A stretch of 64,000 nucleotides of DNA, from assembly GCF_000013985.1 (NCBI RefSeq), contig NC_008048.1, forward strand, positions 372,001-436,000. The letters run 5' to 3'. This document shows, piece by piece, positions 35,374-47,188 of the stretch. This stretch comes from Sphingopyxis alaskensis RB2256 (lineage in GTDB: Bacteria > Pseudomonadota > Alphaproteobacteria > Sphingomonadales > Sphingomonadaceae). Positions within the stretch are counted from its first letter, which is position 1. Each line of letters opens with the position of its first letter. Under the pieces are notes generated by a model, which worked only from the letters and a program-made list of their open reading frames with translations, was not told the origin of the DNA and searched no databases. The position numbers and the translations under genes are program-made.

Positions 35374-35421
35374 TGGACCGGTCTTAAGGTCGCTCTTGAG
35401 AGCGAACTTAGGAGCGGTTTT

Positions 35422-35781
35422 GTGGGTGGGATCACGGTATTCGGCGGCCCTGAACGTCGGCGACGCTGGAGCGACGAGGAACGGCGACAAATTCTGGAAG
35501 ATGCGTTTGCGCCCGGCGCGTGTGTCGCGCAGGTCGCCCGGCACCATGATGTCTCGACGGCGCTGATCTACACCTGGCGCCGCAAGCTGTGCGCGGTGGC
35601 GGCGGAATTGCCGTGCGAAGAGGGCTTCGTCGAAGCGATAGTGATCGAGGATCAGGACACCGAGGCGAGCACGACGCAGCCGGCGATCGTTGTCGATCTT
35701 CCCCGCGGGGGTCGTGTCAGCGTGTTCAGTTCGGCACCGCCAGCGGTGGCCGCGGCGATCATGAAGGTGCTGATCCGGTGA
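35422..35781 (+). CDS. tnpA: IS66 accessory protein TnpA
   Basis: A 119-residue protein with an HTH of the transposase_8/IS66 OrfA type (RRWSDEERRQILEDAFAPGA ... STALIYTWRRKL). Its stop codon overlaps the GTG start of tnpB (GTGA). IS66 elements need TnpA and TnpB together with the TnpC transposase. Confidence 0.85.
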   Translation: MGGITVFGGPERRRRWSDEERRQILEDAFAPGACVAQVARHHDVSTALIYTWRRKLCAVAAELPCEEGFVEAIVIEDQDTEASTTQPAIVVDLPRGGRVSVFSSAPPAVAAAIMKVLIR

Positions 35782-36224
35782 TCCCGATGCCTACGGGCGG
35801 CAAGGTCTGGCTCGCACTGGGGCACACGGACATGCGCAGAGGGATGCGTTCGCTGGCTTTGCAGGTCCAGCAATCGCTGAAGAAGGACGTCCACGCTGGC
35901 GACCTGTATGTCTTCCGCGGCAAGAACGGATCGCTGTGCAAGATCCTGTGGCATGACGGCATCGGCATGTCTCTTTACGCCAAGCGCCTCGAAAAGGGGC
36001 GCTTTGTCTGGCCTGCGGCAAAGGACGGGACAGTCGCCATCTCGGCCTCGGCGATGGCCAGTCTTCTGGAAGGAATAGACTGGCGCAACCCGCAAGGAAA
36101 CCTGGCGACCAACCCAGGTCGGTTGATCGCCTGGGCGGCGGCAAAGTCGAGGAAATCGTGGGGTTTATGCCGGTCCTGTGCTATGAAACGGCATGGCTAC
36201 CGGCGAGGCATCCAACGAGCTTGA
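35778..36224 (+). pseudogene. tnpB: IS66 TnpB with a C-terminal frameshift
   Basis: The first 105 codons match IS66 Orf2/TnpB (ALGHTDMRRGMRSLALQVQQ; YVFRGKNGSLCKILWHDGIG; GRFVWPAAKDGT). After GIDWRNPQ an extra A near 36,094 shifts the frame. Without it the end would read ETWRPTQVG and stop at 36,123-36,125, the normal family ending. As it is, the frame runs on to 36,224 with an unrelated tail. Confidence 0.8.
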
Positions 36225-37858
36225 ACAGCTTCGTGCTGAACTCGCCGCCGTTCGCGAACAGGCCAGAAAAGCTCAGGATCATGCCCTTGAGGCTGAGCTG
36301 AAGTGGCCAAGGTTCGGGCGATCAATGCCGACCTGTTGGCGCGCAACGCCTATCTCGAGTTGATGAATGAGAAGATGCGCCGTGACAAATTTGGCGCGAG
36401 CTCCGAGCGTAGCCGCCGCCTGCGCGACCAATTGGAGCTGACCTTCGAGGAACTCGAGGCGAATGCCAGCGAAGCCGAACTCCTCGGGCAGATTGCAGCC
36501 GCAAAGACCACGGCGGTCACTGCCTTCACCCGCAAGCGGACCACGCGCCGGGACTTGCCCGCTGACCTGCCGCGCGAGAAGGTCGTGATCCCGGCCCCCC
36601 AGGCTTGCCCGTGCTGCGGCTCTCACGATCTGGGCCATCTGCCCGCCGACATCACCGAAACGCTCGAGCGGGTACCCGCCCGTCACAAGGTCATCCAGAC
36701 GGTGCGGGAAAAAGTCTCGTGCCGTCAGTGCGAGAAGATCAGCCAGCCTCCGGCACCCTTCCACGTTACTCCGCGCGGGATGTTCGGGCCACACTTCCTG
36801 GCCAACCTCGCCTTCCAGAAATACGGTCTGCACCAGCCCCTCAACAGCCAGCGCGATCGTCTCGAGCGCGAAGGCATTCCCTTGAGCCTCTCGACGCTGG
36901 CCGATCAGATCGGCGCGATCTGCGTGGCCGTGAAGCCCCTGTTCCTGCTTCTCGAAGCCCACGCCCTGTCCGCCGATCGGCTTCATGCCGACGACACCAC
37001 GGTCCCACTTCTGGCCAAGCTCAAGACCGAGGTGGCCAGGATCTGGGACTATGTGCGGGATGATCGGCCCTTCGGCGGCCCCGCGCCACCGGTTGCGCTC
37101 TGCTACTACTCACGCAACCGCAAGGGAGAGCATCCGCGAGCGCACCTGGCCGGCTACAGCGGCATCCTGCAGGTCGACAAGTTTGCCGGCTTCAATGACC
37201 TGTTCCGCGAGGGGCGGGGCGAAAAGCCGATGACGCGTGCGAACTGCTGGGCGCATAGCCGACGCGAGTTCTTCAAGCTCGTCGACATCAGGCAGCAGAT
37301 GAAGCGCAGGAATGCCGTCGCCCCGCTCATCTCGCCCTTGGCTAGCGAGGCGTTGGAACGGATTGACCGGCTCTTCGCCATCGAGCGTGACATCAACGGA
37401 AAGCGCGCTGCCGAGCGCCTGGCCGTCCGTCAGGAGCAGTCGGCACCGATCGTCGTCGACCTGGAAAGCTGGATGCGCGAAACCCGCGCCAGCCTCTCGC
37501 GTCATGATGCCGTGACCAAGGCGATCAACTACTTCCTCAACGACTGGGAGGGCTTCACCACATTCCTCGCCGATGGTCGGATCTGCTTGACCAACAACTC
37601 CGCCGAGCGCGAGCTTCGCGCCGTGGCGCGAGGCAGGAAGGCATGGCTCTTCGTGGGTTCGGATCGGGCGGTGAGCGCGCGGCGATGATGTTCAGCCTCT
37701 TCGGCACGGCACGCCTCAATGGCGTCGATCCGCTTGCCTGGTTCACCGACGTTCTCACCCGGATCGCCGACATCCCCCAGAGCCGCCTACACGAACTCCT
37801 CCCATGGAGCTGGAAGGCTGCTCAGCAACCAAAGGACCACGCAGAGCTCGCCGCCTGA
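36193..37858 (+). pseudogene. tnpC: IS66 transposase TnpC with two frameshifts
   Basis: The gene should begin at 36,193 (MATGEASNELEQLRAELAAV). A missing A near 36,302 breaks the frame just before VAKVRAINADLLAR. The main frame then contains the IS66 zinc-finger region (CPCCGSHD ... CRQC), the DDE domain (RLHADDTTVPLL; YSGILQVDKFAGF; TNNSAERELRAVARGRK). A missing G near 37,670 breaks it again; the C-terminal IS66_C part (GGERAAMMFSLFGTARLNGV ... LLPWSW) follows in the next frame to 37,858. Both breaks are single-base losses in runs. Confidence 0.85.
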
Positions 37859-37918
37859 AACAACCTCACGGCCAGTCACCCCTCAGCCCGCGGCCGCTAT
37901 CGGATGCGTTCCACACGC

Positions 37919-38056
37919 CAGAGCTTTGCGCTGAAAAGCTGGGCGCTCAAGATCGCAAAGCGGCGCGGGCTGCGAAAGGCCCGAGTTGCGCTAGCCCGCC
38001 GCCTCGCTGTCATCATGCACGACATGCTGCGTGACGGGACCTTGTTCGAGGCCTGA
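37919..38056 (+). pseudogene. C-terminal end of the IS110-family transposase
   Basis: The frame reads QSFALKSWALKIAKRRGLRK, then ARVALARRLAVIMHDML and stops at 38,054-38,056. This is the typical IS110 C-terminus. It continues the IS110 frame that is interrupted at 35,334 by IS66. Confidence 0.85.
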
Positions 38057-38460
38057 GTTGAGGTAGTATCCCGATGCCAGTGGTGATGCTCTCGAGCTGA
38101 CCCGATGGCGGTGTCCCGCGAGGGAACGCAGGGACGGACGATCTGCGAAGGTCGACAGATGGGCCACCAAGCCCGCTTCGAGTCAATGCAACGTCCGGCC
38201 TTGTGAGACCCGATAAAGCACCACCGATCCTCGCATCGGCGAGTGCGGACAGATCCTTGAAACCCTCAAGGGACAACCGCCAAGCGACCGCAAATTACAG
38301 ATATGGACCCTAGTGTGCGATATGTCACTTTCAATCTTAGTGCAGGAGATTCTGGTATCGACCATGTCTTCGCTATCAGCTCGCCGTTATAGCGCGGTCT
38401 GTCTCCAGGCCTCTTCGCTTGGCCACTGGTTCCGCGCCGAAAGAGGCTGGTCATGTCACG
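38057..38460. other. Gene-free stretch between IS110 and grpE
   Basis: This 404-bp stretch probably contains the IS110 downstream end (up to roughly 38,280) and then leftover island DNA. Short minus-strand frames here (for example 38,266-38,454) have no recognisable homology and are not called. No clear promoter or terminator was found. Confidence 0.4.
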
Positions 38461-38997
38461 TCAGGAAGCATCCACTTCTCGTGAAACAATGACTCTCGCG
38501 GCGCGAACCAGTCTGGGCCCAATCATGTAACCTGACTGCGCGACGCTCACGATCTGGCCCGCATTGGATCCCGTACTCGGCACGGTCCCGATAATTTCAT
38601 GCACGTTGGGATCAGGATCTTCGCCAATCGAAGGACGCAGTATTTTTACCCCGGCCTTGAGCAAGGCATCGTTGATTGCTCGCCGCGTCGCCTCCAGCCC
38701 CTTGATCAACGATGGCTCGATCTCGTGTGAACCCGCCAAGGCCTCCAAGGCAAGGTCGAGATTGTCGAGCGCTGGTGCGAGTTCGGATAGCAGTTGCGCC
38801 ATCCCGGCCTGTCGACCTTCGGTTCCCGCTTTTTCTGCGCGCTTTCGCGCATTCTCAGCTTCCGCCAGTGCACGAAGCAATCGATCCTGTAACGCGTCCC
38901 CTTCTTCCGGTTCCGGCAGGACCTCCGACTCCACGCTTTTACCAACTGCCGAGGGCGATCCGTCCTCGTTCTCGCCATTCTTTGCATTGTCCGACAC
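38461..38997 (-). CDS. grpE: GrpE nucleotide-exchange factor
   Basis: A 178-residue GrpE. An acidic N-terminus is followed by a long coiled-coil (about 40-95; DRLLRALAEAENARKRAEK) and the beta-domain (about 125-175; NVHEIIGTVPSTGSNAGQIV then GYMIGPRLVRAARVIVS). GrpE releases ADP from DnaK. It lies 17 bases after dnaK and closes a six-gene operon. It is shorter at the N-terminus than many housekeeping alphaproteobacterial GrpE proteins. Whether a chromosomal copy also exists cannot be seen here. Confidence 0.92.
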   Translation of the reverse strand: MSDNAKNGENEDGSPSAVGKSVESEVLPEPEEGDALQDRLLRALAEAENARKRAEKAGTEGRQAGMAQLLSELAPALDNLDLALEALAGSHEIEPSLIKGLEATRRAINDALLKAGVKILRPSIGEDPDPNVHEIIGTVPSTGSNAGQIVSVAQSGYMIGPRLVRAARVIVSREVDAS

Positions 38998-39014
38998 GGC
39001 CTGTACCCCCCTAC

Positions 39015-40946
39015 TTAGTCTTTCTTGTCATCATCGACCTCGGAGAATTCGGCGTCGACGACTTCTTCATCATCCGAAGCTTCCGAACCGGCAGCTCTAC
39101 CGGCATCGGCAGAGCCGGCGGCAGAGGCCTGCTCCTTCTCGTAGATCTGCTGACCCATCTTCATGGCAGCGTCGGTGAGGGCCTGAGCCTTCGCGTTGAT
39201 CGCATCGTGATCGTCGCCTTCAAGCGCCGTCTTGGTTTCGGCGATCGCAGCTTCGACGGCTGCCTTGGTGTCGGCATCAATCTTGTCGCCATGCTCTTCG
39301 AGCTGCTTTTCGGTCGCATGGACCAGGCTGTCGGCCTGGTTGCGAGCCTCGGCGGCTTCACGCCGCTTCTTGTCTTCCTCGGCGAACTTCTCGGCATCAC
39401 GCACCATCTGGTCAATGTCGGCTTCGCTGAGACCGCCCGATGCCTGGATACGGATCTGCTGTTCCTTGCCGGTGCCCTTGTCCTTGGCCGAAACGTTGAC
39501 GATGCCGTTGGCGTCAATGTCGAAAGTGACTTCGATCTGCGGCACGCCGCGCGGCGCTGGCGGGATGCCGACGAGATCGAACTGGCCGAGCAGCTTGTTG
39601 TCCGCCGCCATTTCACGCTCACCCTGGAACACGCGGATGGTCACCGCTTGCTGGTTGTCATCCGCAGTGGAGTAGGTCTGGGTTTTCTTGGTCGGGATCG
39701 TGGTGTTGCGATCGATCATGCGGGTGAATACGCCGCCCAGCGTCTCGATACCGAGCGACAGCGGGGTCACGTCGAGCAGGAGAACATCCTCGACGTCGCC
39801 CTGCAAGACACCCGCCTGGATGGCGGCACCCATGGCGACAACCTCGTCGGGGTTAACGCCAGTGTGCGGCTTCTTGCCAAAGAAATCCTCGACCACTTCG
39901 CGTACCTTGGGCATTCTCGTCATGCCGCCCACCAGTATCACTTCGTCTATCGCCCCTTTGTCGATCCCAGCATCAGCCATAGCTTTTTTGCAGGGTTCGA
40001 GCGTGCGCTTGATCAGACCGTCAACCAGTTTTTCGAGTTCGGAGCGGGTGACTGTCTGGACCAAATGCAGCGGCGTCGTGGTGCCGCCTTCCATGCGCGC
40101 AGTAATAAAGGGAAGGTTGATTTCGGTCTGTGCTGCGCTTGACAGCTCTATCTTGGCCTTTTCCGCCGCTTCCTTGAGGCGCTGCAGGGCGAGCTTGTCG
40201 GTTCTGAGGTCCATATTTTCCTTCTTCTTGAAGGAATCGGCGAGATATTCCACCACCGCGCTGTCGAAGTCTTCGCCGCCGAGGAAGGTGTCGCCATTGG
40301 TCGATTTCACCTCGAATACGCCATCACCGATTTCGAGGATCGATACGTCAAACGTACCGCCGCCGAGGTCGTAAACGGCAATAGTCTTGCCTTCATCCTT
40401 GTCGAGACCATAAGCGAGCGCCGCCGCAGTCGGTTCGTTGATGATGCGCTCGACCTCGAGACCAGCGATTCTACCGGCATCCTTGGTCGCCTGGCGCTGG
40501 GCATCATTGAAGTAGGCCGGGACTGTTATTACCGCTTTCTCGACCTTCTCGCCTAGGTACTCTTCGGCGGTTTCCTTCATCTTTTGCAGGATGAAGGCGG
40601 AAACCTGGGAAGGACTGTACTTCTCGCCGGCCGCTTCAACCCAAGCATCGCCGTTGGGCCCCTCGACAATCTTGTATGGAACAAGTTCCATGTCTTTCTT
40701 GGTGGTCGGATCGTCAAACCGCCGACCGATCAGGCGCTTGATCGCGAACAAGGTGTTATCCGGGTTGGTAACGGCCTGGCGCTTGGCGGGCTGGCCGATC
40801 AGGCGTTCGCCATCCTTGGTGAAGGCGACGATCGATGGCGTGGTGCGCGCACCCTCCGAATTCTCGATCACCTTGGGCTTGCCGCCTTCCATAACGGCAA
40901 CGCAGCTGTTGGTTGTTCCGAGATCGATACCGATAACTTTAGCCAT
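39015..40946 (-). CDS. dnaK: DnaK (Hsp70) chaperone
   Basis: A 643-residue full-length Hsp70. The ATPase domain begins [16 protein letters not shown] and includes [13 protein letters not shown] and the [11 protein letters not shown] segment. The substrate-binding domain begins near 395 ([17 protein letters not shown]), and the lid ends in [17 protein letters not shown], the usual alphaproteobacterial tail. It works with the DnaJ, GrpE and ClpB encoded in the same operon. Finding dnaK away from the usual dnaK-dnaJ or grpE context and inside an IS-rich island marks it as an extra, probably transferred, copy. Confidence 0.95.
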   Translation of the reverse strand: MAKVIGIDLGTTNSCVAVMEGGKPKVIENSEGARTTPSIVAFTKDGERLIGQPAKRQAVTNPDNTLFAIKRLIGRRFDDPTTKKDMELVPYKIVEGPNGDAWVEAAGEKYSPSQVSAFILQKMKETAEEYLGEKVEKAVITVPAYFNDAQRQATKDAGRIAGLEVERIINEPTAAALAYGLDKDEGKTIAVYDLGGGTFDVSILEIGDGVFEVKSTNGDTFLGGEDFDSAVVEYLADSFKKKENMDLRTDKLALQRLKEAAEKAKIELSSAAQTEINLPFITARMEGGTTTPLHLVQTVTRSELEKLVDGLIKRTLEPCKKAMADAGIDKGAIDEVILVGGMTRMPKVREVVEDFFGKKPHTGVNPDEVVAMGAAIQAGVLQGDVEDVLLLDVTPLSLGIETLGGVFTRMIDRNTTIPTKKTQTYSTADDNQQAVTIRVFQGEREMAADNKLLGQFDLVGIPPAPRGVPQIEVTFDIDANGIVNVSAKDKGTGKEQQIRIQASGGLSEADIDQMVRDAEKFAEEDKKRREAAEARNQADSLVHATEKQLEEHGDKIDADTKAAVEAAIAETKTALEGDDHDAINAKAQALTDAAMKMGQQIYEKEQASAAGSADAGRAAGSEASDDEEVVDAEFSEVDDDKKD

Positions 40947-41006
40947 GGTTTGCAGCTCCAGAAAACAGTAGACTAAGATAGTTGCAGGCGAGGGTTCGCC
41001 GCTCCC

Positions 41007-41768
41007 CTAACGCAGAAGGATCACGTCAGCGATCTGGCTGGATCGGCTGGCGGAATGGTCGTATGCGCGCGGCAGCCACAAGACTGCGCGGACCCCACTG
41101 GGTGATCGAGGCACCAAGCTTATGCTGCCTCCCGACTTCTGTGCGAAGCGCTGCGCATGAGTAAGTCCGAGCCCAAGGCGTTGATCAGCGCCCCAATTCG
41201 AATAGAACGGCTCGAAAGCCAGCGCGATCGCATCGCGTCTGAGCCCAGGGCCATTGTCGGCAACTTCAATTTCAATCCGCTCGGGGAGAGCGTCAATCGC
41301 CGGGCGGTTCCTCAAGCGCAAAGATACTTTCCCACCATTTCCTCCGGCAGCCAGAAATGCATTTTCAAGCAGGGCCGATAAGGCGCTGGCGAAAGAGGCA
41401 GGGGCAACCCGAACCGGCCACAAACCTGTTTCAAGAGTCTTTTCAAACTCCGCCTCCACTGGAATTCCTGACTGGATCTGGTCCATCAAATGCTCGATCA
41501 ACTCTGGCACATCGACCAATTCTTGAAGCGGCGAATGAGCAGCTGGAACAGACCAATTGCTTACTAATCTGGCCGAATTGAGTAGCGCCAAACGCATCTT
41601 GCGACGAAGCTTGATCGCCTCCTGCTCATCGGCGAATTCCAACGTTTCAAGGCCCGCAGCCAGCACGGCAAGCATGCTTGTCAGGTCTTCCGTCGATGGC
41701 AGAGGGGTCACTGACGACGTTCCTGCTGGCATCATGTCCCGAAAGCTACTCTGGAATTGACGCTTCAT
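41007..41768 (-). CDS. Histidine-kinase-like ATPase without phospho-acceptor histidine
   Basis: A 253-residue soluble protein. The C-terminal HATPase_c domain is intact: N box ALLENAFLAAGG, G1 DNGPGL, F box FEPFYSNWG and G2 RLGLGLTHAQRFAQ. The N-terminal helical part (about 25-70) sits where a DHp domain should be (DLTSMLAVLAAGLETLEFAD), but the usual histidine is absent. No sensor or membrane segment is present. AGGAGG precedes the start at 41,768. Located between dnaJ and dnaK in a chaperone operon; it may be an ATP-dependent regulator rather than a kinase. Function unknown. Confidence 0.7.
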   Translation of the reverse strand: MKRQFQSSFRDMMPAGTSSVTPLPSTEDLTSMLAVLAAGLETLEFADEQEAIKLRRKMRLALLNSARLVSNWSVPAAHSPLQELVDVPELIEHLMDQIQSGIPVEAEFEKTLETGLWPVRVAPASFASALSALLENAFLAAGGNGGKVSLRLRNRPAIDALPERIEIEVADNGPGLRRDAIALAFEPFYSNWGADQRLGLGLTHAQRFAQKSGGSISLVPRSPSGVRAVLWLPRAYDHSASRSSQIADVILLR

Positions 41769-41874
41769 GACCGGCCTCCTGTGCCAAAATGTACCTGATA
41801 GTCGCTTCTCAGGCAAATCCACTGATCCAGATCAGGCGTTTCGGATCAGCCTTGCCTGTCCCAATGTGATCGCA

Positions 41875-42807
41875 TTAGACACCCAGCTTCGAGCGGGGAT
41901 TGTATTCATTCTTTTCTCGCCATTCCTTGGCCCACGCTTCCAGGCTTTTATCGTTCTGCGGAAGGTCGACCATCAACCGCACCAGTTGATTGCCGCGCCC
42001 ACCTTGGCGACGGGCCATTCCTTTACCCTTGATGCGCAGAACTCTGCCCGAGGTGGATCCCTTCGGCACTGTTAGCATGATCGGACCATCGATCGTGGGT
42101 ACGCGCACCTTTGCGCCGAGTACGGCCTCGTCCCACCGGATTGGCAGGTCGAGGCGAATGTCGTCCCCATCCTGTCGGAAGAAAGGGTGGAGCGTGACGG
42201 TCAGTTCAAGAATCGCGTCACCGCGCCCTCCCGGTCCGGGCCGCCCTTTGCCCGCAACGCGCAGGCGATCTCCACTCTGGGTTCCCGGAGGGATCTTGAC
42301 CTCGAGTTGCTCGCCGCCATCGAGGTTGATTGCGAATGGTTTTGCAGTGGCGATATTTTCGAACGGGACATTTACCGCATAGAGCACATCGCTTCCTCGC
42401 GGGCGATATTCGCGCCCGCCAGCCCCGCGACCCCGCCCAAAGAGATCGGCGAAGATGTCCCCCAATTCCTCCGAATCGCCAGAGAAATGAAAGGATGTCG
42501 CTCCATCCTGCGCCGATCGAAACGGTCCCCCGCCCGAGAACGGCCCATGGCCCTGGAAATCTTCGAAACCGTAAGGTGCGCGCGGGTTGCCGTGCTCGTC
42601 GATCTCGCCGCGGTCGTATCGCGCGCGTTGCTCGGCATCGCTCAAAAGATCGTATGCTTGGGTGACTTCCGCGAACCGGGCCGCCGCGTCGGGCTTGTCC
42701 TTGTTGCGATCGGGATGAAGCTCTTTGGCGAGTTTGCGATAGGCTTTCTTGATCGCAGACTGATCTGCGGTGCGCGATACGCCGAGTATCGTATAAGGAT
42801 CTGCCAT
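41875..42807 (-). CDS. cbpA: DnaJ-family co-chaperone, class B (CbpA-like)
   Basis: A 310-residue J-protein. The J domain is residues 1-70 with HPD at 31-33, followed by a glycine/phenylalanine-rich region (about 75-125). The two C-terminal beta-barrel domains follow (LEVKIPPGTQSGDRLRVAGK; LDLPIRWDEAVLGAKVRVPT). The four zinc-finger CxxCxGxG repeats of DnaJ are absent, so this is a class B, CbpA-like protein. J-proteins stimulate DnaK ATP hydrolysis and pick substrates. Part of the clpB-trx-dnaJ-HATPase-dnaK-grpE operon. Confidence 0.92.
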   Translation of the reverse strand: MADPYTILGVSRTADQSAIKKAYRKLAKELHPDRNKDKPDAAARFAEVTQAYDLLSDAEQRARYDRGEIDEHGNPRAPYGFEDFQGHGPFSGGGPFRSAQDGATSFHFSGDSEELGDIFADLFGRGRGAGGREYRPRGSDVLYAVNVPFENIATAKPFAINLDGGEQLEVKIPPGTQSGDRLRVAGKGRPGPGGRGDAILELTVTLHPFFRQDGDDIRLDLPIRWDEAVLGAKVRVPTIDGPIMLTVPKGSTSGRVLRIKGKGMARRQGGRGNQLVRLMVDLPQNDKSLEAWAKEWREKNEYNPRSKLGV

Positions 42808-42850
42808 TAACTAAATCACCTGAAATTGGGATGCAGGGCGGAAATGCGGG

Positions 42851-43291
42851 TCAGCCAATATGTGCCTCCACCCATTGGCGAAGCGCGGAGGGGGGTAAGG
42901 CACCGGATCGTTGATCGACCAGCCGTCCATTCTTGAATATTAACAAGGCAGGGACGCCCTGCACGCCGTACCGGGCGGCAAGTTCGGGAGCCTTGTCGAT
43001 ATCGACCTTTGCGAACCTGGCGCGCGGTTCGATTGCAATCGTGACCTGGGCAAATGATGGAGCCATGGCGCGGCAGGGACCGCACCACGTCGCCCAGAAA
43101 TCCACAACGACAGGTATGTCGGATCGTGTGATATGGCGATCGAACCTCTGGCCCAGCAGGTCGACGGGCGAACCATTGAACAGCGCCTTGTGGCATTTGC
43201 CGCATTTTGCGGCCTGGGCTGGCCGATCAGGCGGGATAGCGTTGACCGCATCACAATGTGGGCAAACTACCTTGATCTTGTCGGCTTCCAT
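42851..43291 (-). CDS. trxC: Thioredoxin 2-type protein (TrxC-like)
   Basis: A 146-residue protein with an N-terminal zinc ribbon (Cys10, Cys13, Cys30, Cys33) followed by a thioredoxin domain with WCGPC (active cysteines 70 and 73). The cis-proline is in GVPALLI. This is the TrxC layout, where zinc confers redox-dependent holdase activity. A thioredoxin is a standard member of LHR/tLST loci. Located between clpB and dnaJ with gaps of about 40 bases. Confidence 0.92.
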   Translation of the reverse strand: MEADKIKVVCPHCDAVNAIPPDRPAQAAKCGKCHKALFNGSPVDLLGQRFDRHITRSDIPVVVDFWATWCGPCRAMAPSFAQVTIAIEPRARFAKVDIDKAPELAARYGVQGVPALLIFKNGRLVDQRSGALPPSALRQWVEAHIG

Positions 43292-43329
43292 TCGCCGCCC
43301 TTCCCTTGCTTGTCGTGCGCTCGCGCTGC

Positions 43330-45918
<2,589 letters not shown>

Positions 45919-46032
45919 CGCAAAGGGTCTCCAAGCGTAATTACAATTTCAAATGGGACTTTGAGTAGGTACTAGCAGGACATCGAACTCCCGTCTGCTC
46001 AAATATCAACCCGCAACGACGCCAGCCTCTAG

Positions 46033-46598
46033 GCTCAGGACTCATTGCGGCAGCCAGAAGATGACGGTTGCAGCGATACATATGGCGGACATGAAGGTGT
46101 GGGCGCATCGGTCGTAGCGGGTGTGGATGCGTCGCCAGTCCTTGAGCCTGCCGAACATGTTCTCGACCTTGTGGCGCTGGCGGTAGAGGGCTGTGTCGTG
46201 CGGAATGGGGACTTTGCGGTTGTTCTTTGACGGGATGCAGGCGGCTATGCCACGCTCGGCCAGCGCGGCGCGGAACCAGTCGGCATCGTAGCCCCGATCG
46301 GCGAGCAAAGCCCTGACCTTGGGGAAGGCATCTATCATCAGCGCAGCGCCCTTGTATTCGCTCATCTGCCCTTCGCTGAGCAGCATGATCAACGGGCGGC
46401 CCTTGCCGTCGCAGACAGCCGCTCACGATACGGCGATCAGCGACCCGCGGAATGCCGTGCGACAGGGGAAATAGGGCTCGATCCGGCGCATCTGCGCCTC
46501 GCTCAACAACCACAGATCTGACAACAGCACCACCTCCTTGATGCTGCCATTGAATCAACCGATTGCCTCCCGCGCAAGCGATTTAATGGGTCCTGAAC
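46033..46598 (-). mobile_element. Internally deleted IS5-family element (IS427-type), MITE-like
   Basis: The 14-bp ends (GCTCAGGACTCATT and the complement of AATGGGTCCTGAAC) are inverted repeats with two mismatches, flanked by CTAG duplications at 46,029-46,032 and 46,599-46,602. Inside, the minus strand reads WLLSEAQMRRIEPYF, breaks frame near 46,470 (one C missing in a CCCC run), and continues to RIVSG. The sequence then jumps directly to the region before RPLIMLLSEGQMS; about 90 expected codons are missing. The final 116 codons (46,042-46,392) end IAATVIFWLPQ. Non-autonomous, only 566 bp long. Confidence 0.8.
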
Positions 46599-46621
46599 CT
46601 AGATAGAAAAGCCATTTTCTC

Positions 46622-46651
46622 CTTGACATAAATAAATAGGCGGGCCGATCT
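46622..46651 (+). promoter_or_regulatory. Candidate heat-shock sigma (RpoH) promoter
   Basis: CTTGAC (46,622-46,627), a 17-base spacer and CCGATCT (46,645-46,651) closely match the alphaproteobacterial RpoH consensus CTTGAC-N17-CYTATNT, with one mismatch in the -10. It lies 145 bases before the DUF5335 gene, which starts the plus-strand operon. It overlaps an A+T-rich patch. The alternative is a vegetative TTGACA-type promoter. Confidence 0.45.
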
Positions 46652-46795
46652 GCTTCCTATGGTACGCTCGTATCGCCAGATGACTGTCGAGTCGGCGAGG
46701 ATAGCGGAAACGGCATTGAAATGCGGCTCTCGCGAGTTTACGAACGGAGGCGCAGTCAGCGATTTCACCCGTTCGAAACTTTGATGGAGGTGGTG

Positions 46796-47134
46796 ATGGA
46801 GCAAATTGCCAAAAACGAGTGGGCAGAATTGTGCGATCGCATTAGCAAGCGGTTGCTTGGCCTGCGCGCCGAAATCGAGGTCCAATCGCTGGATTTGGGC
46901 GATCAGATCGAGGCCGAATTTCTTCCAATCCTAGGTATCACCTATGATCACAAAGACGATGTCGTGGTCATCGCCCTTGAGGGGCTTGCTCACCTGATCC
47001 CGCACCCGGTCGATATCCAGACCAAAGGCTACGACGATAATATCGAGGCAGTCCTTATTGTGGACAAGGAAGGTGTGCGGCATCTCACATCATTCCGGGA
47101 GCCGCTTAAGTTGCCACCCCCGCCTGCTGAGTAA
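46796..47134 (+). CDS. DUF5335 family protein
   Basis: A 112-residue soluble protein matching the DUF5335 pattern: NEWAELCDRISKRLLGLRAE, then LDLGDQIEAEFLPILGITYD and DVVVIALEGLAHLIPHP. Function is unknown. The start at 46,796 has GGAGG 5 to 6 bases upstream; the open frame before it is not conserved. First gene of the right-hand stress operon and directly upstream of yfdX. Confidence 0.8.
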   Translation: MEQIAKNEWAELCDRISKRLLGLRAEIEVQSLDLGDQIEAEFLPILGITYDHKDDVVVIALEGLAHLIPHPVDIQTKGYDDNIEAVLIVDKEGVRHLTSFREPLKLPPPPAE

Positions 47135-47188
47135 GCTTCACTTCTATAAGCCAACTTGTAGGCCAACCATCAAAGAGAGAGTTCAGCC

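Larger units (their letters stand above)
35336..37911. mobile_element. IS66-family element nested in IS110, with target duplication
   Basis: The ends are imperfect inverted repeats of 22 bp (GTACGCCTCCGATGACGGCCGC at 35,336-35,357 against the complement of 37,890-37,911; 18 of 22 match). CACACGC is repeated directly outside at 35,328-35,334 and 37,912-37,918, a target duplication. Removing the element and one repeat rejoins the IS110 reading frame exactly. The element carries tnpA, tnpB and tnpC. All but tnpA contain single-base frameshifts. Confidence 0.85.

Noticed and set aside
38266-38454. Minus-strand 62-codon frame upstream of IS110 remnants
   Set aside because: No homology and no ribosome-binding site; it probably lies in IS110 non-coding end sequence.
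45919-46032. CCCATTT on the minus strand upstream of clpB as an RpoH -10 element
   Set aside because: No CTTGAA/CTTGAC-like -35 element lies at 13-18 bases from it, so the match is too weak to call.
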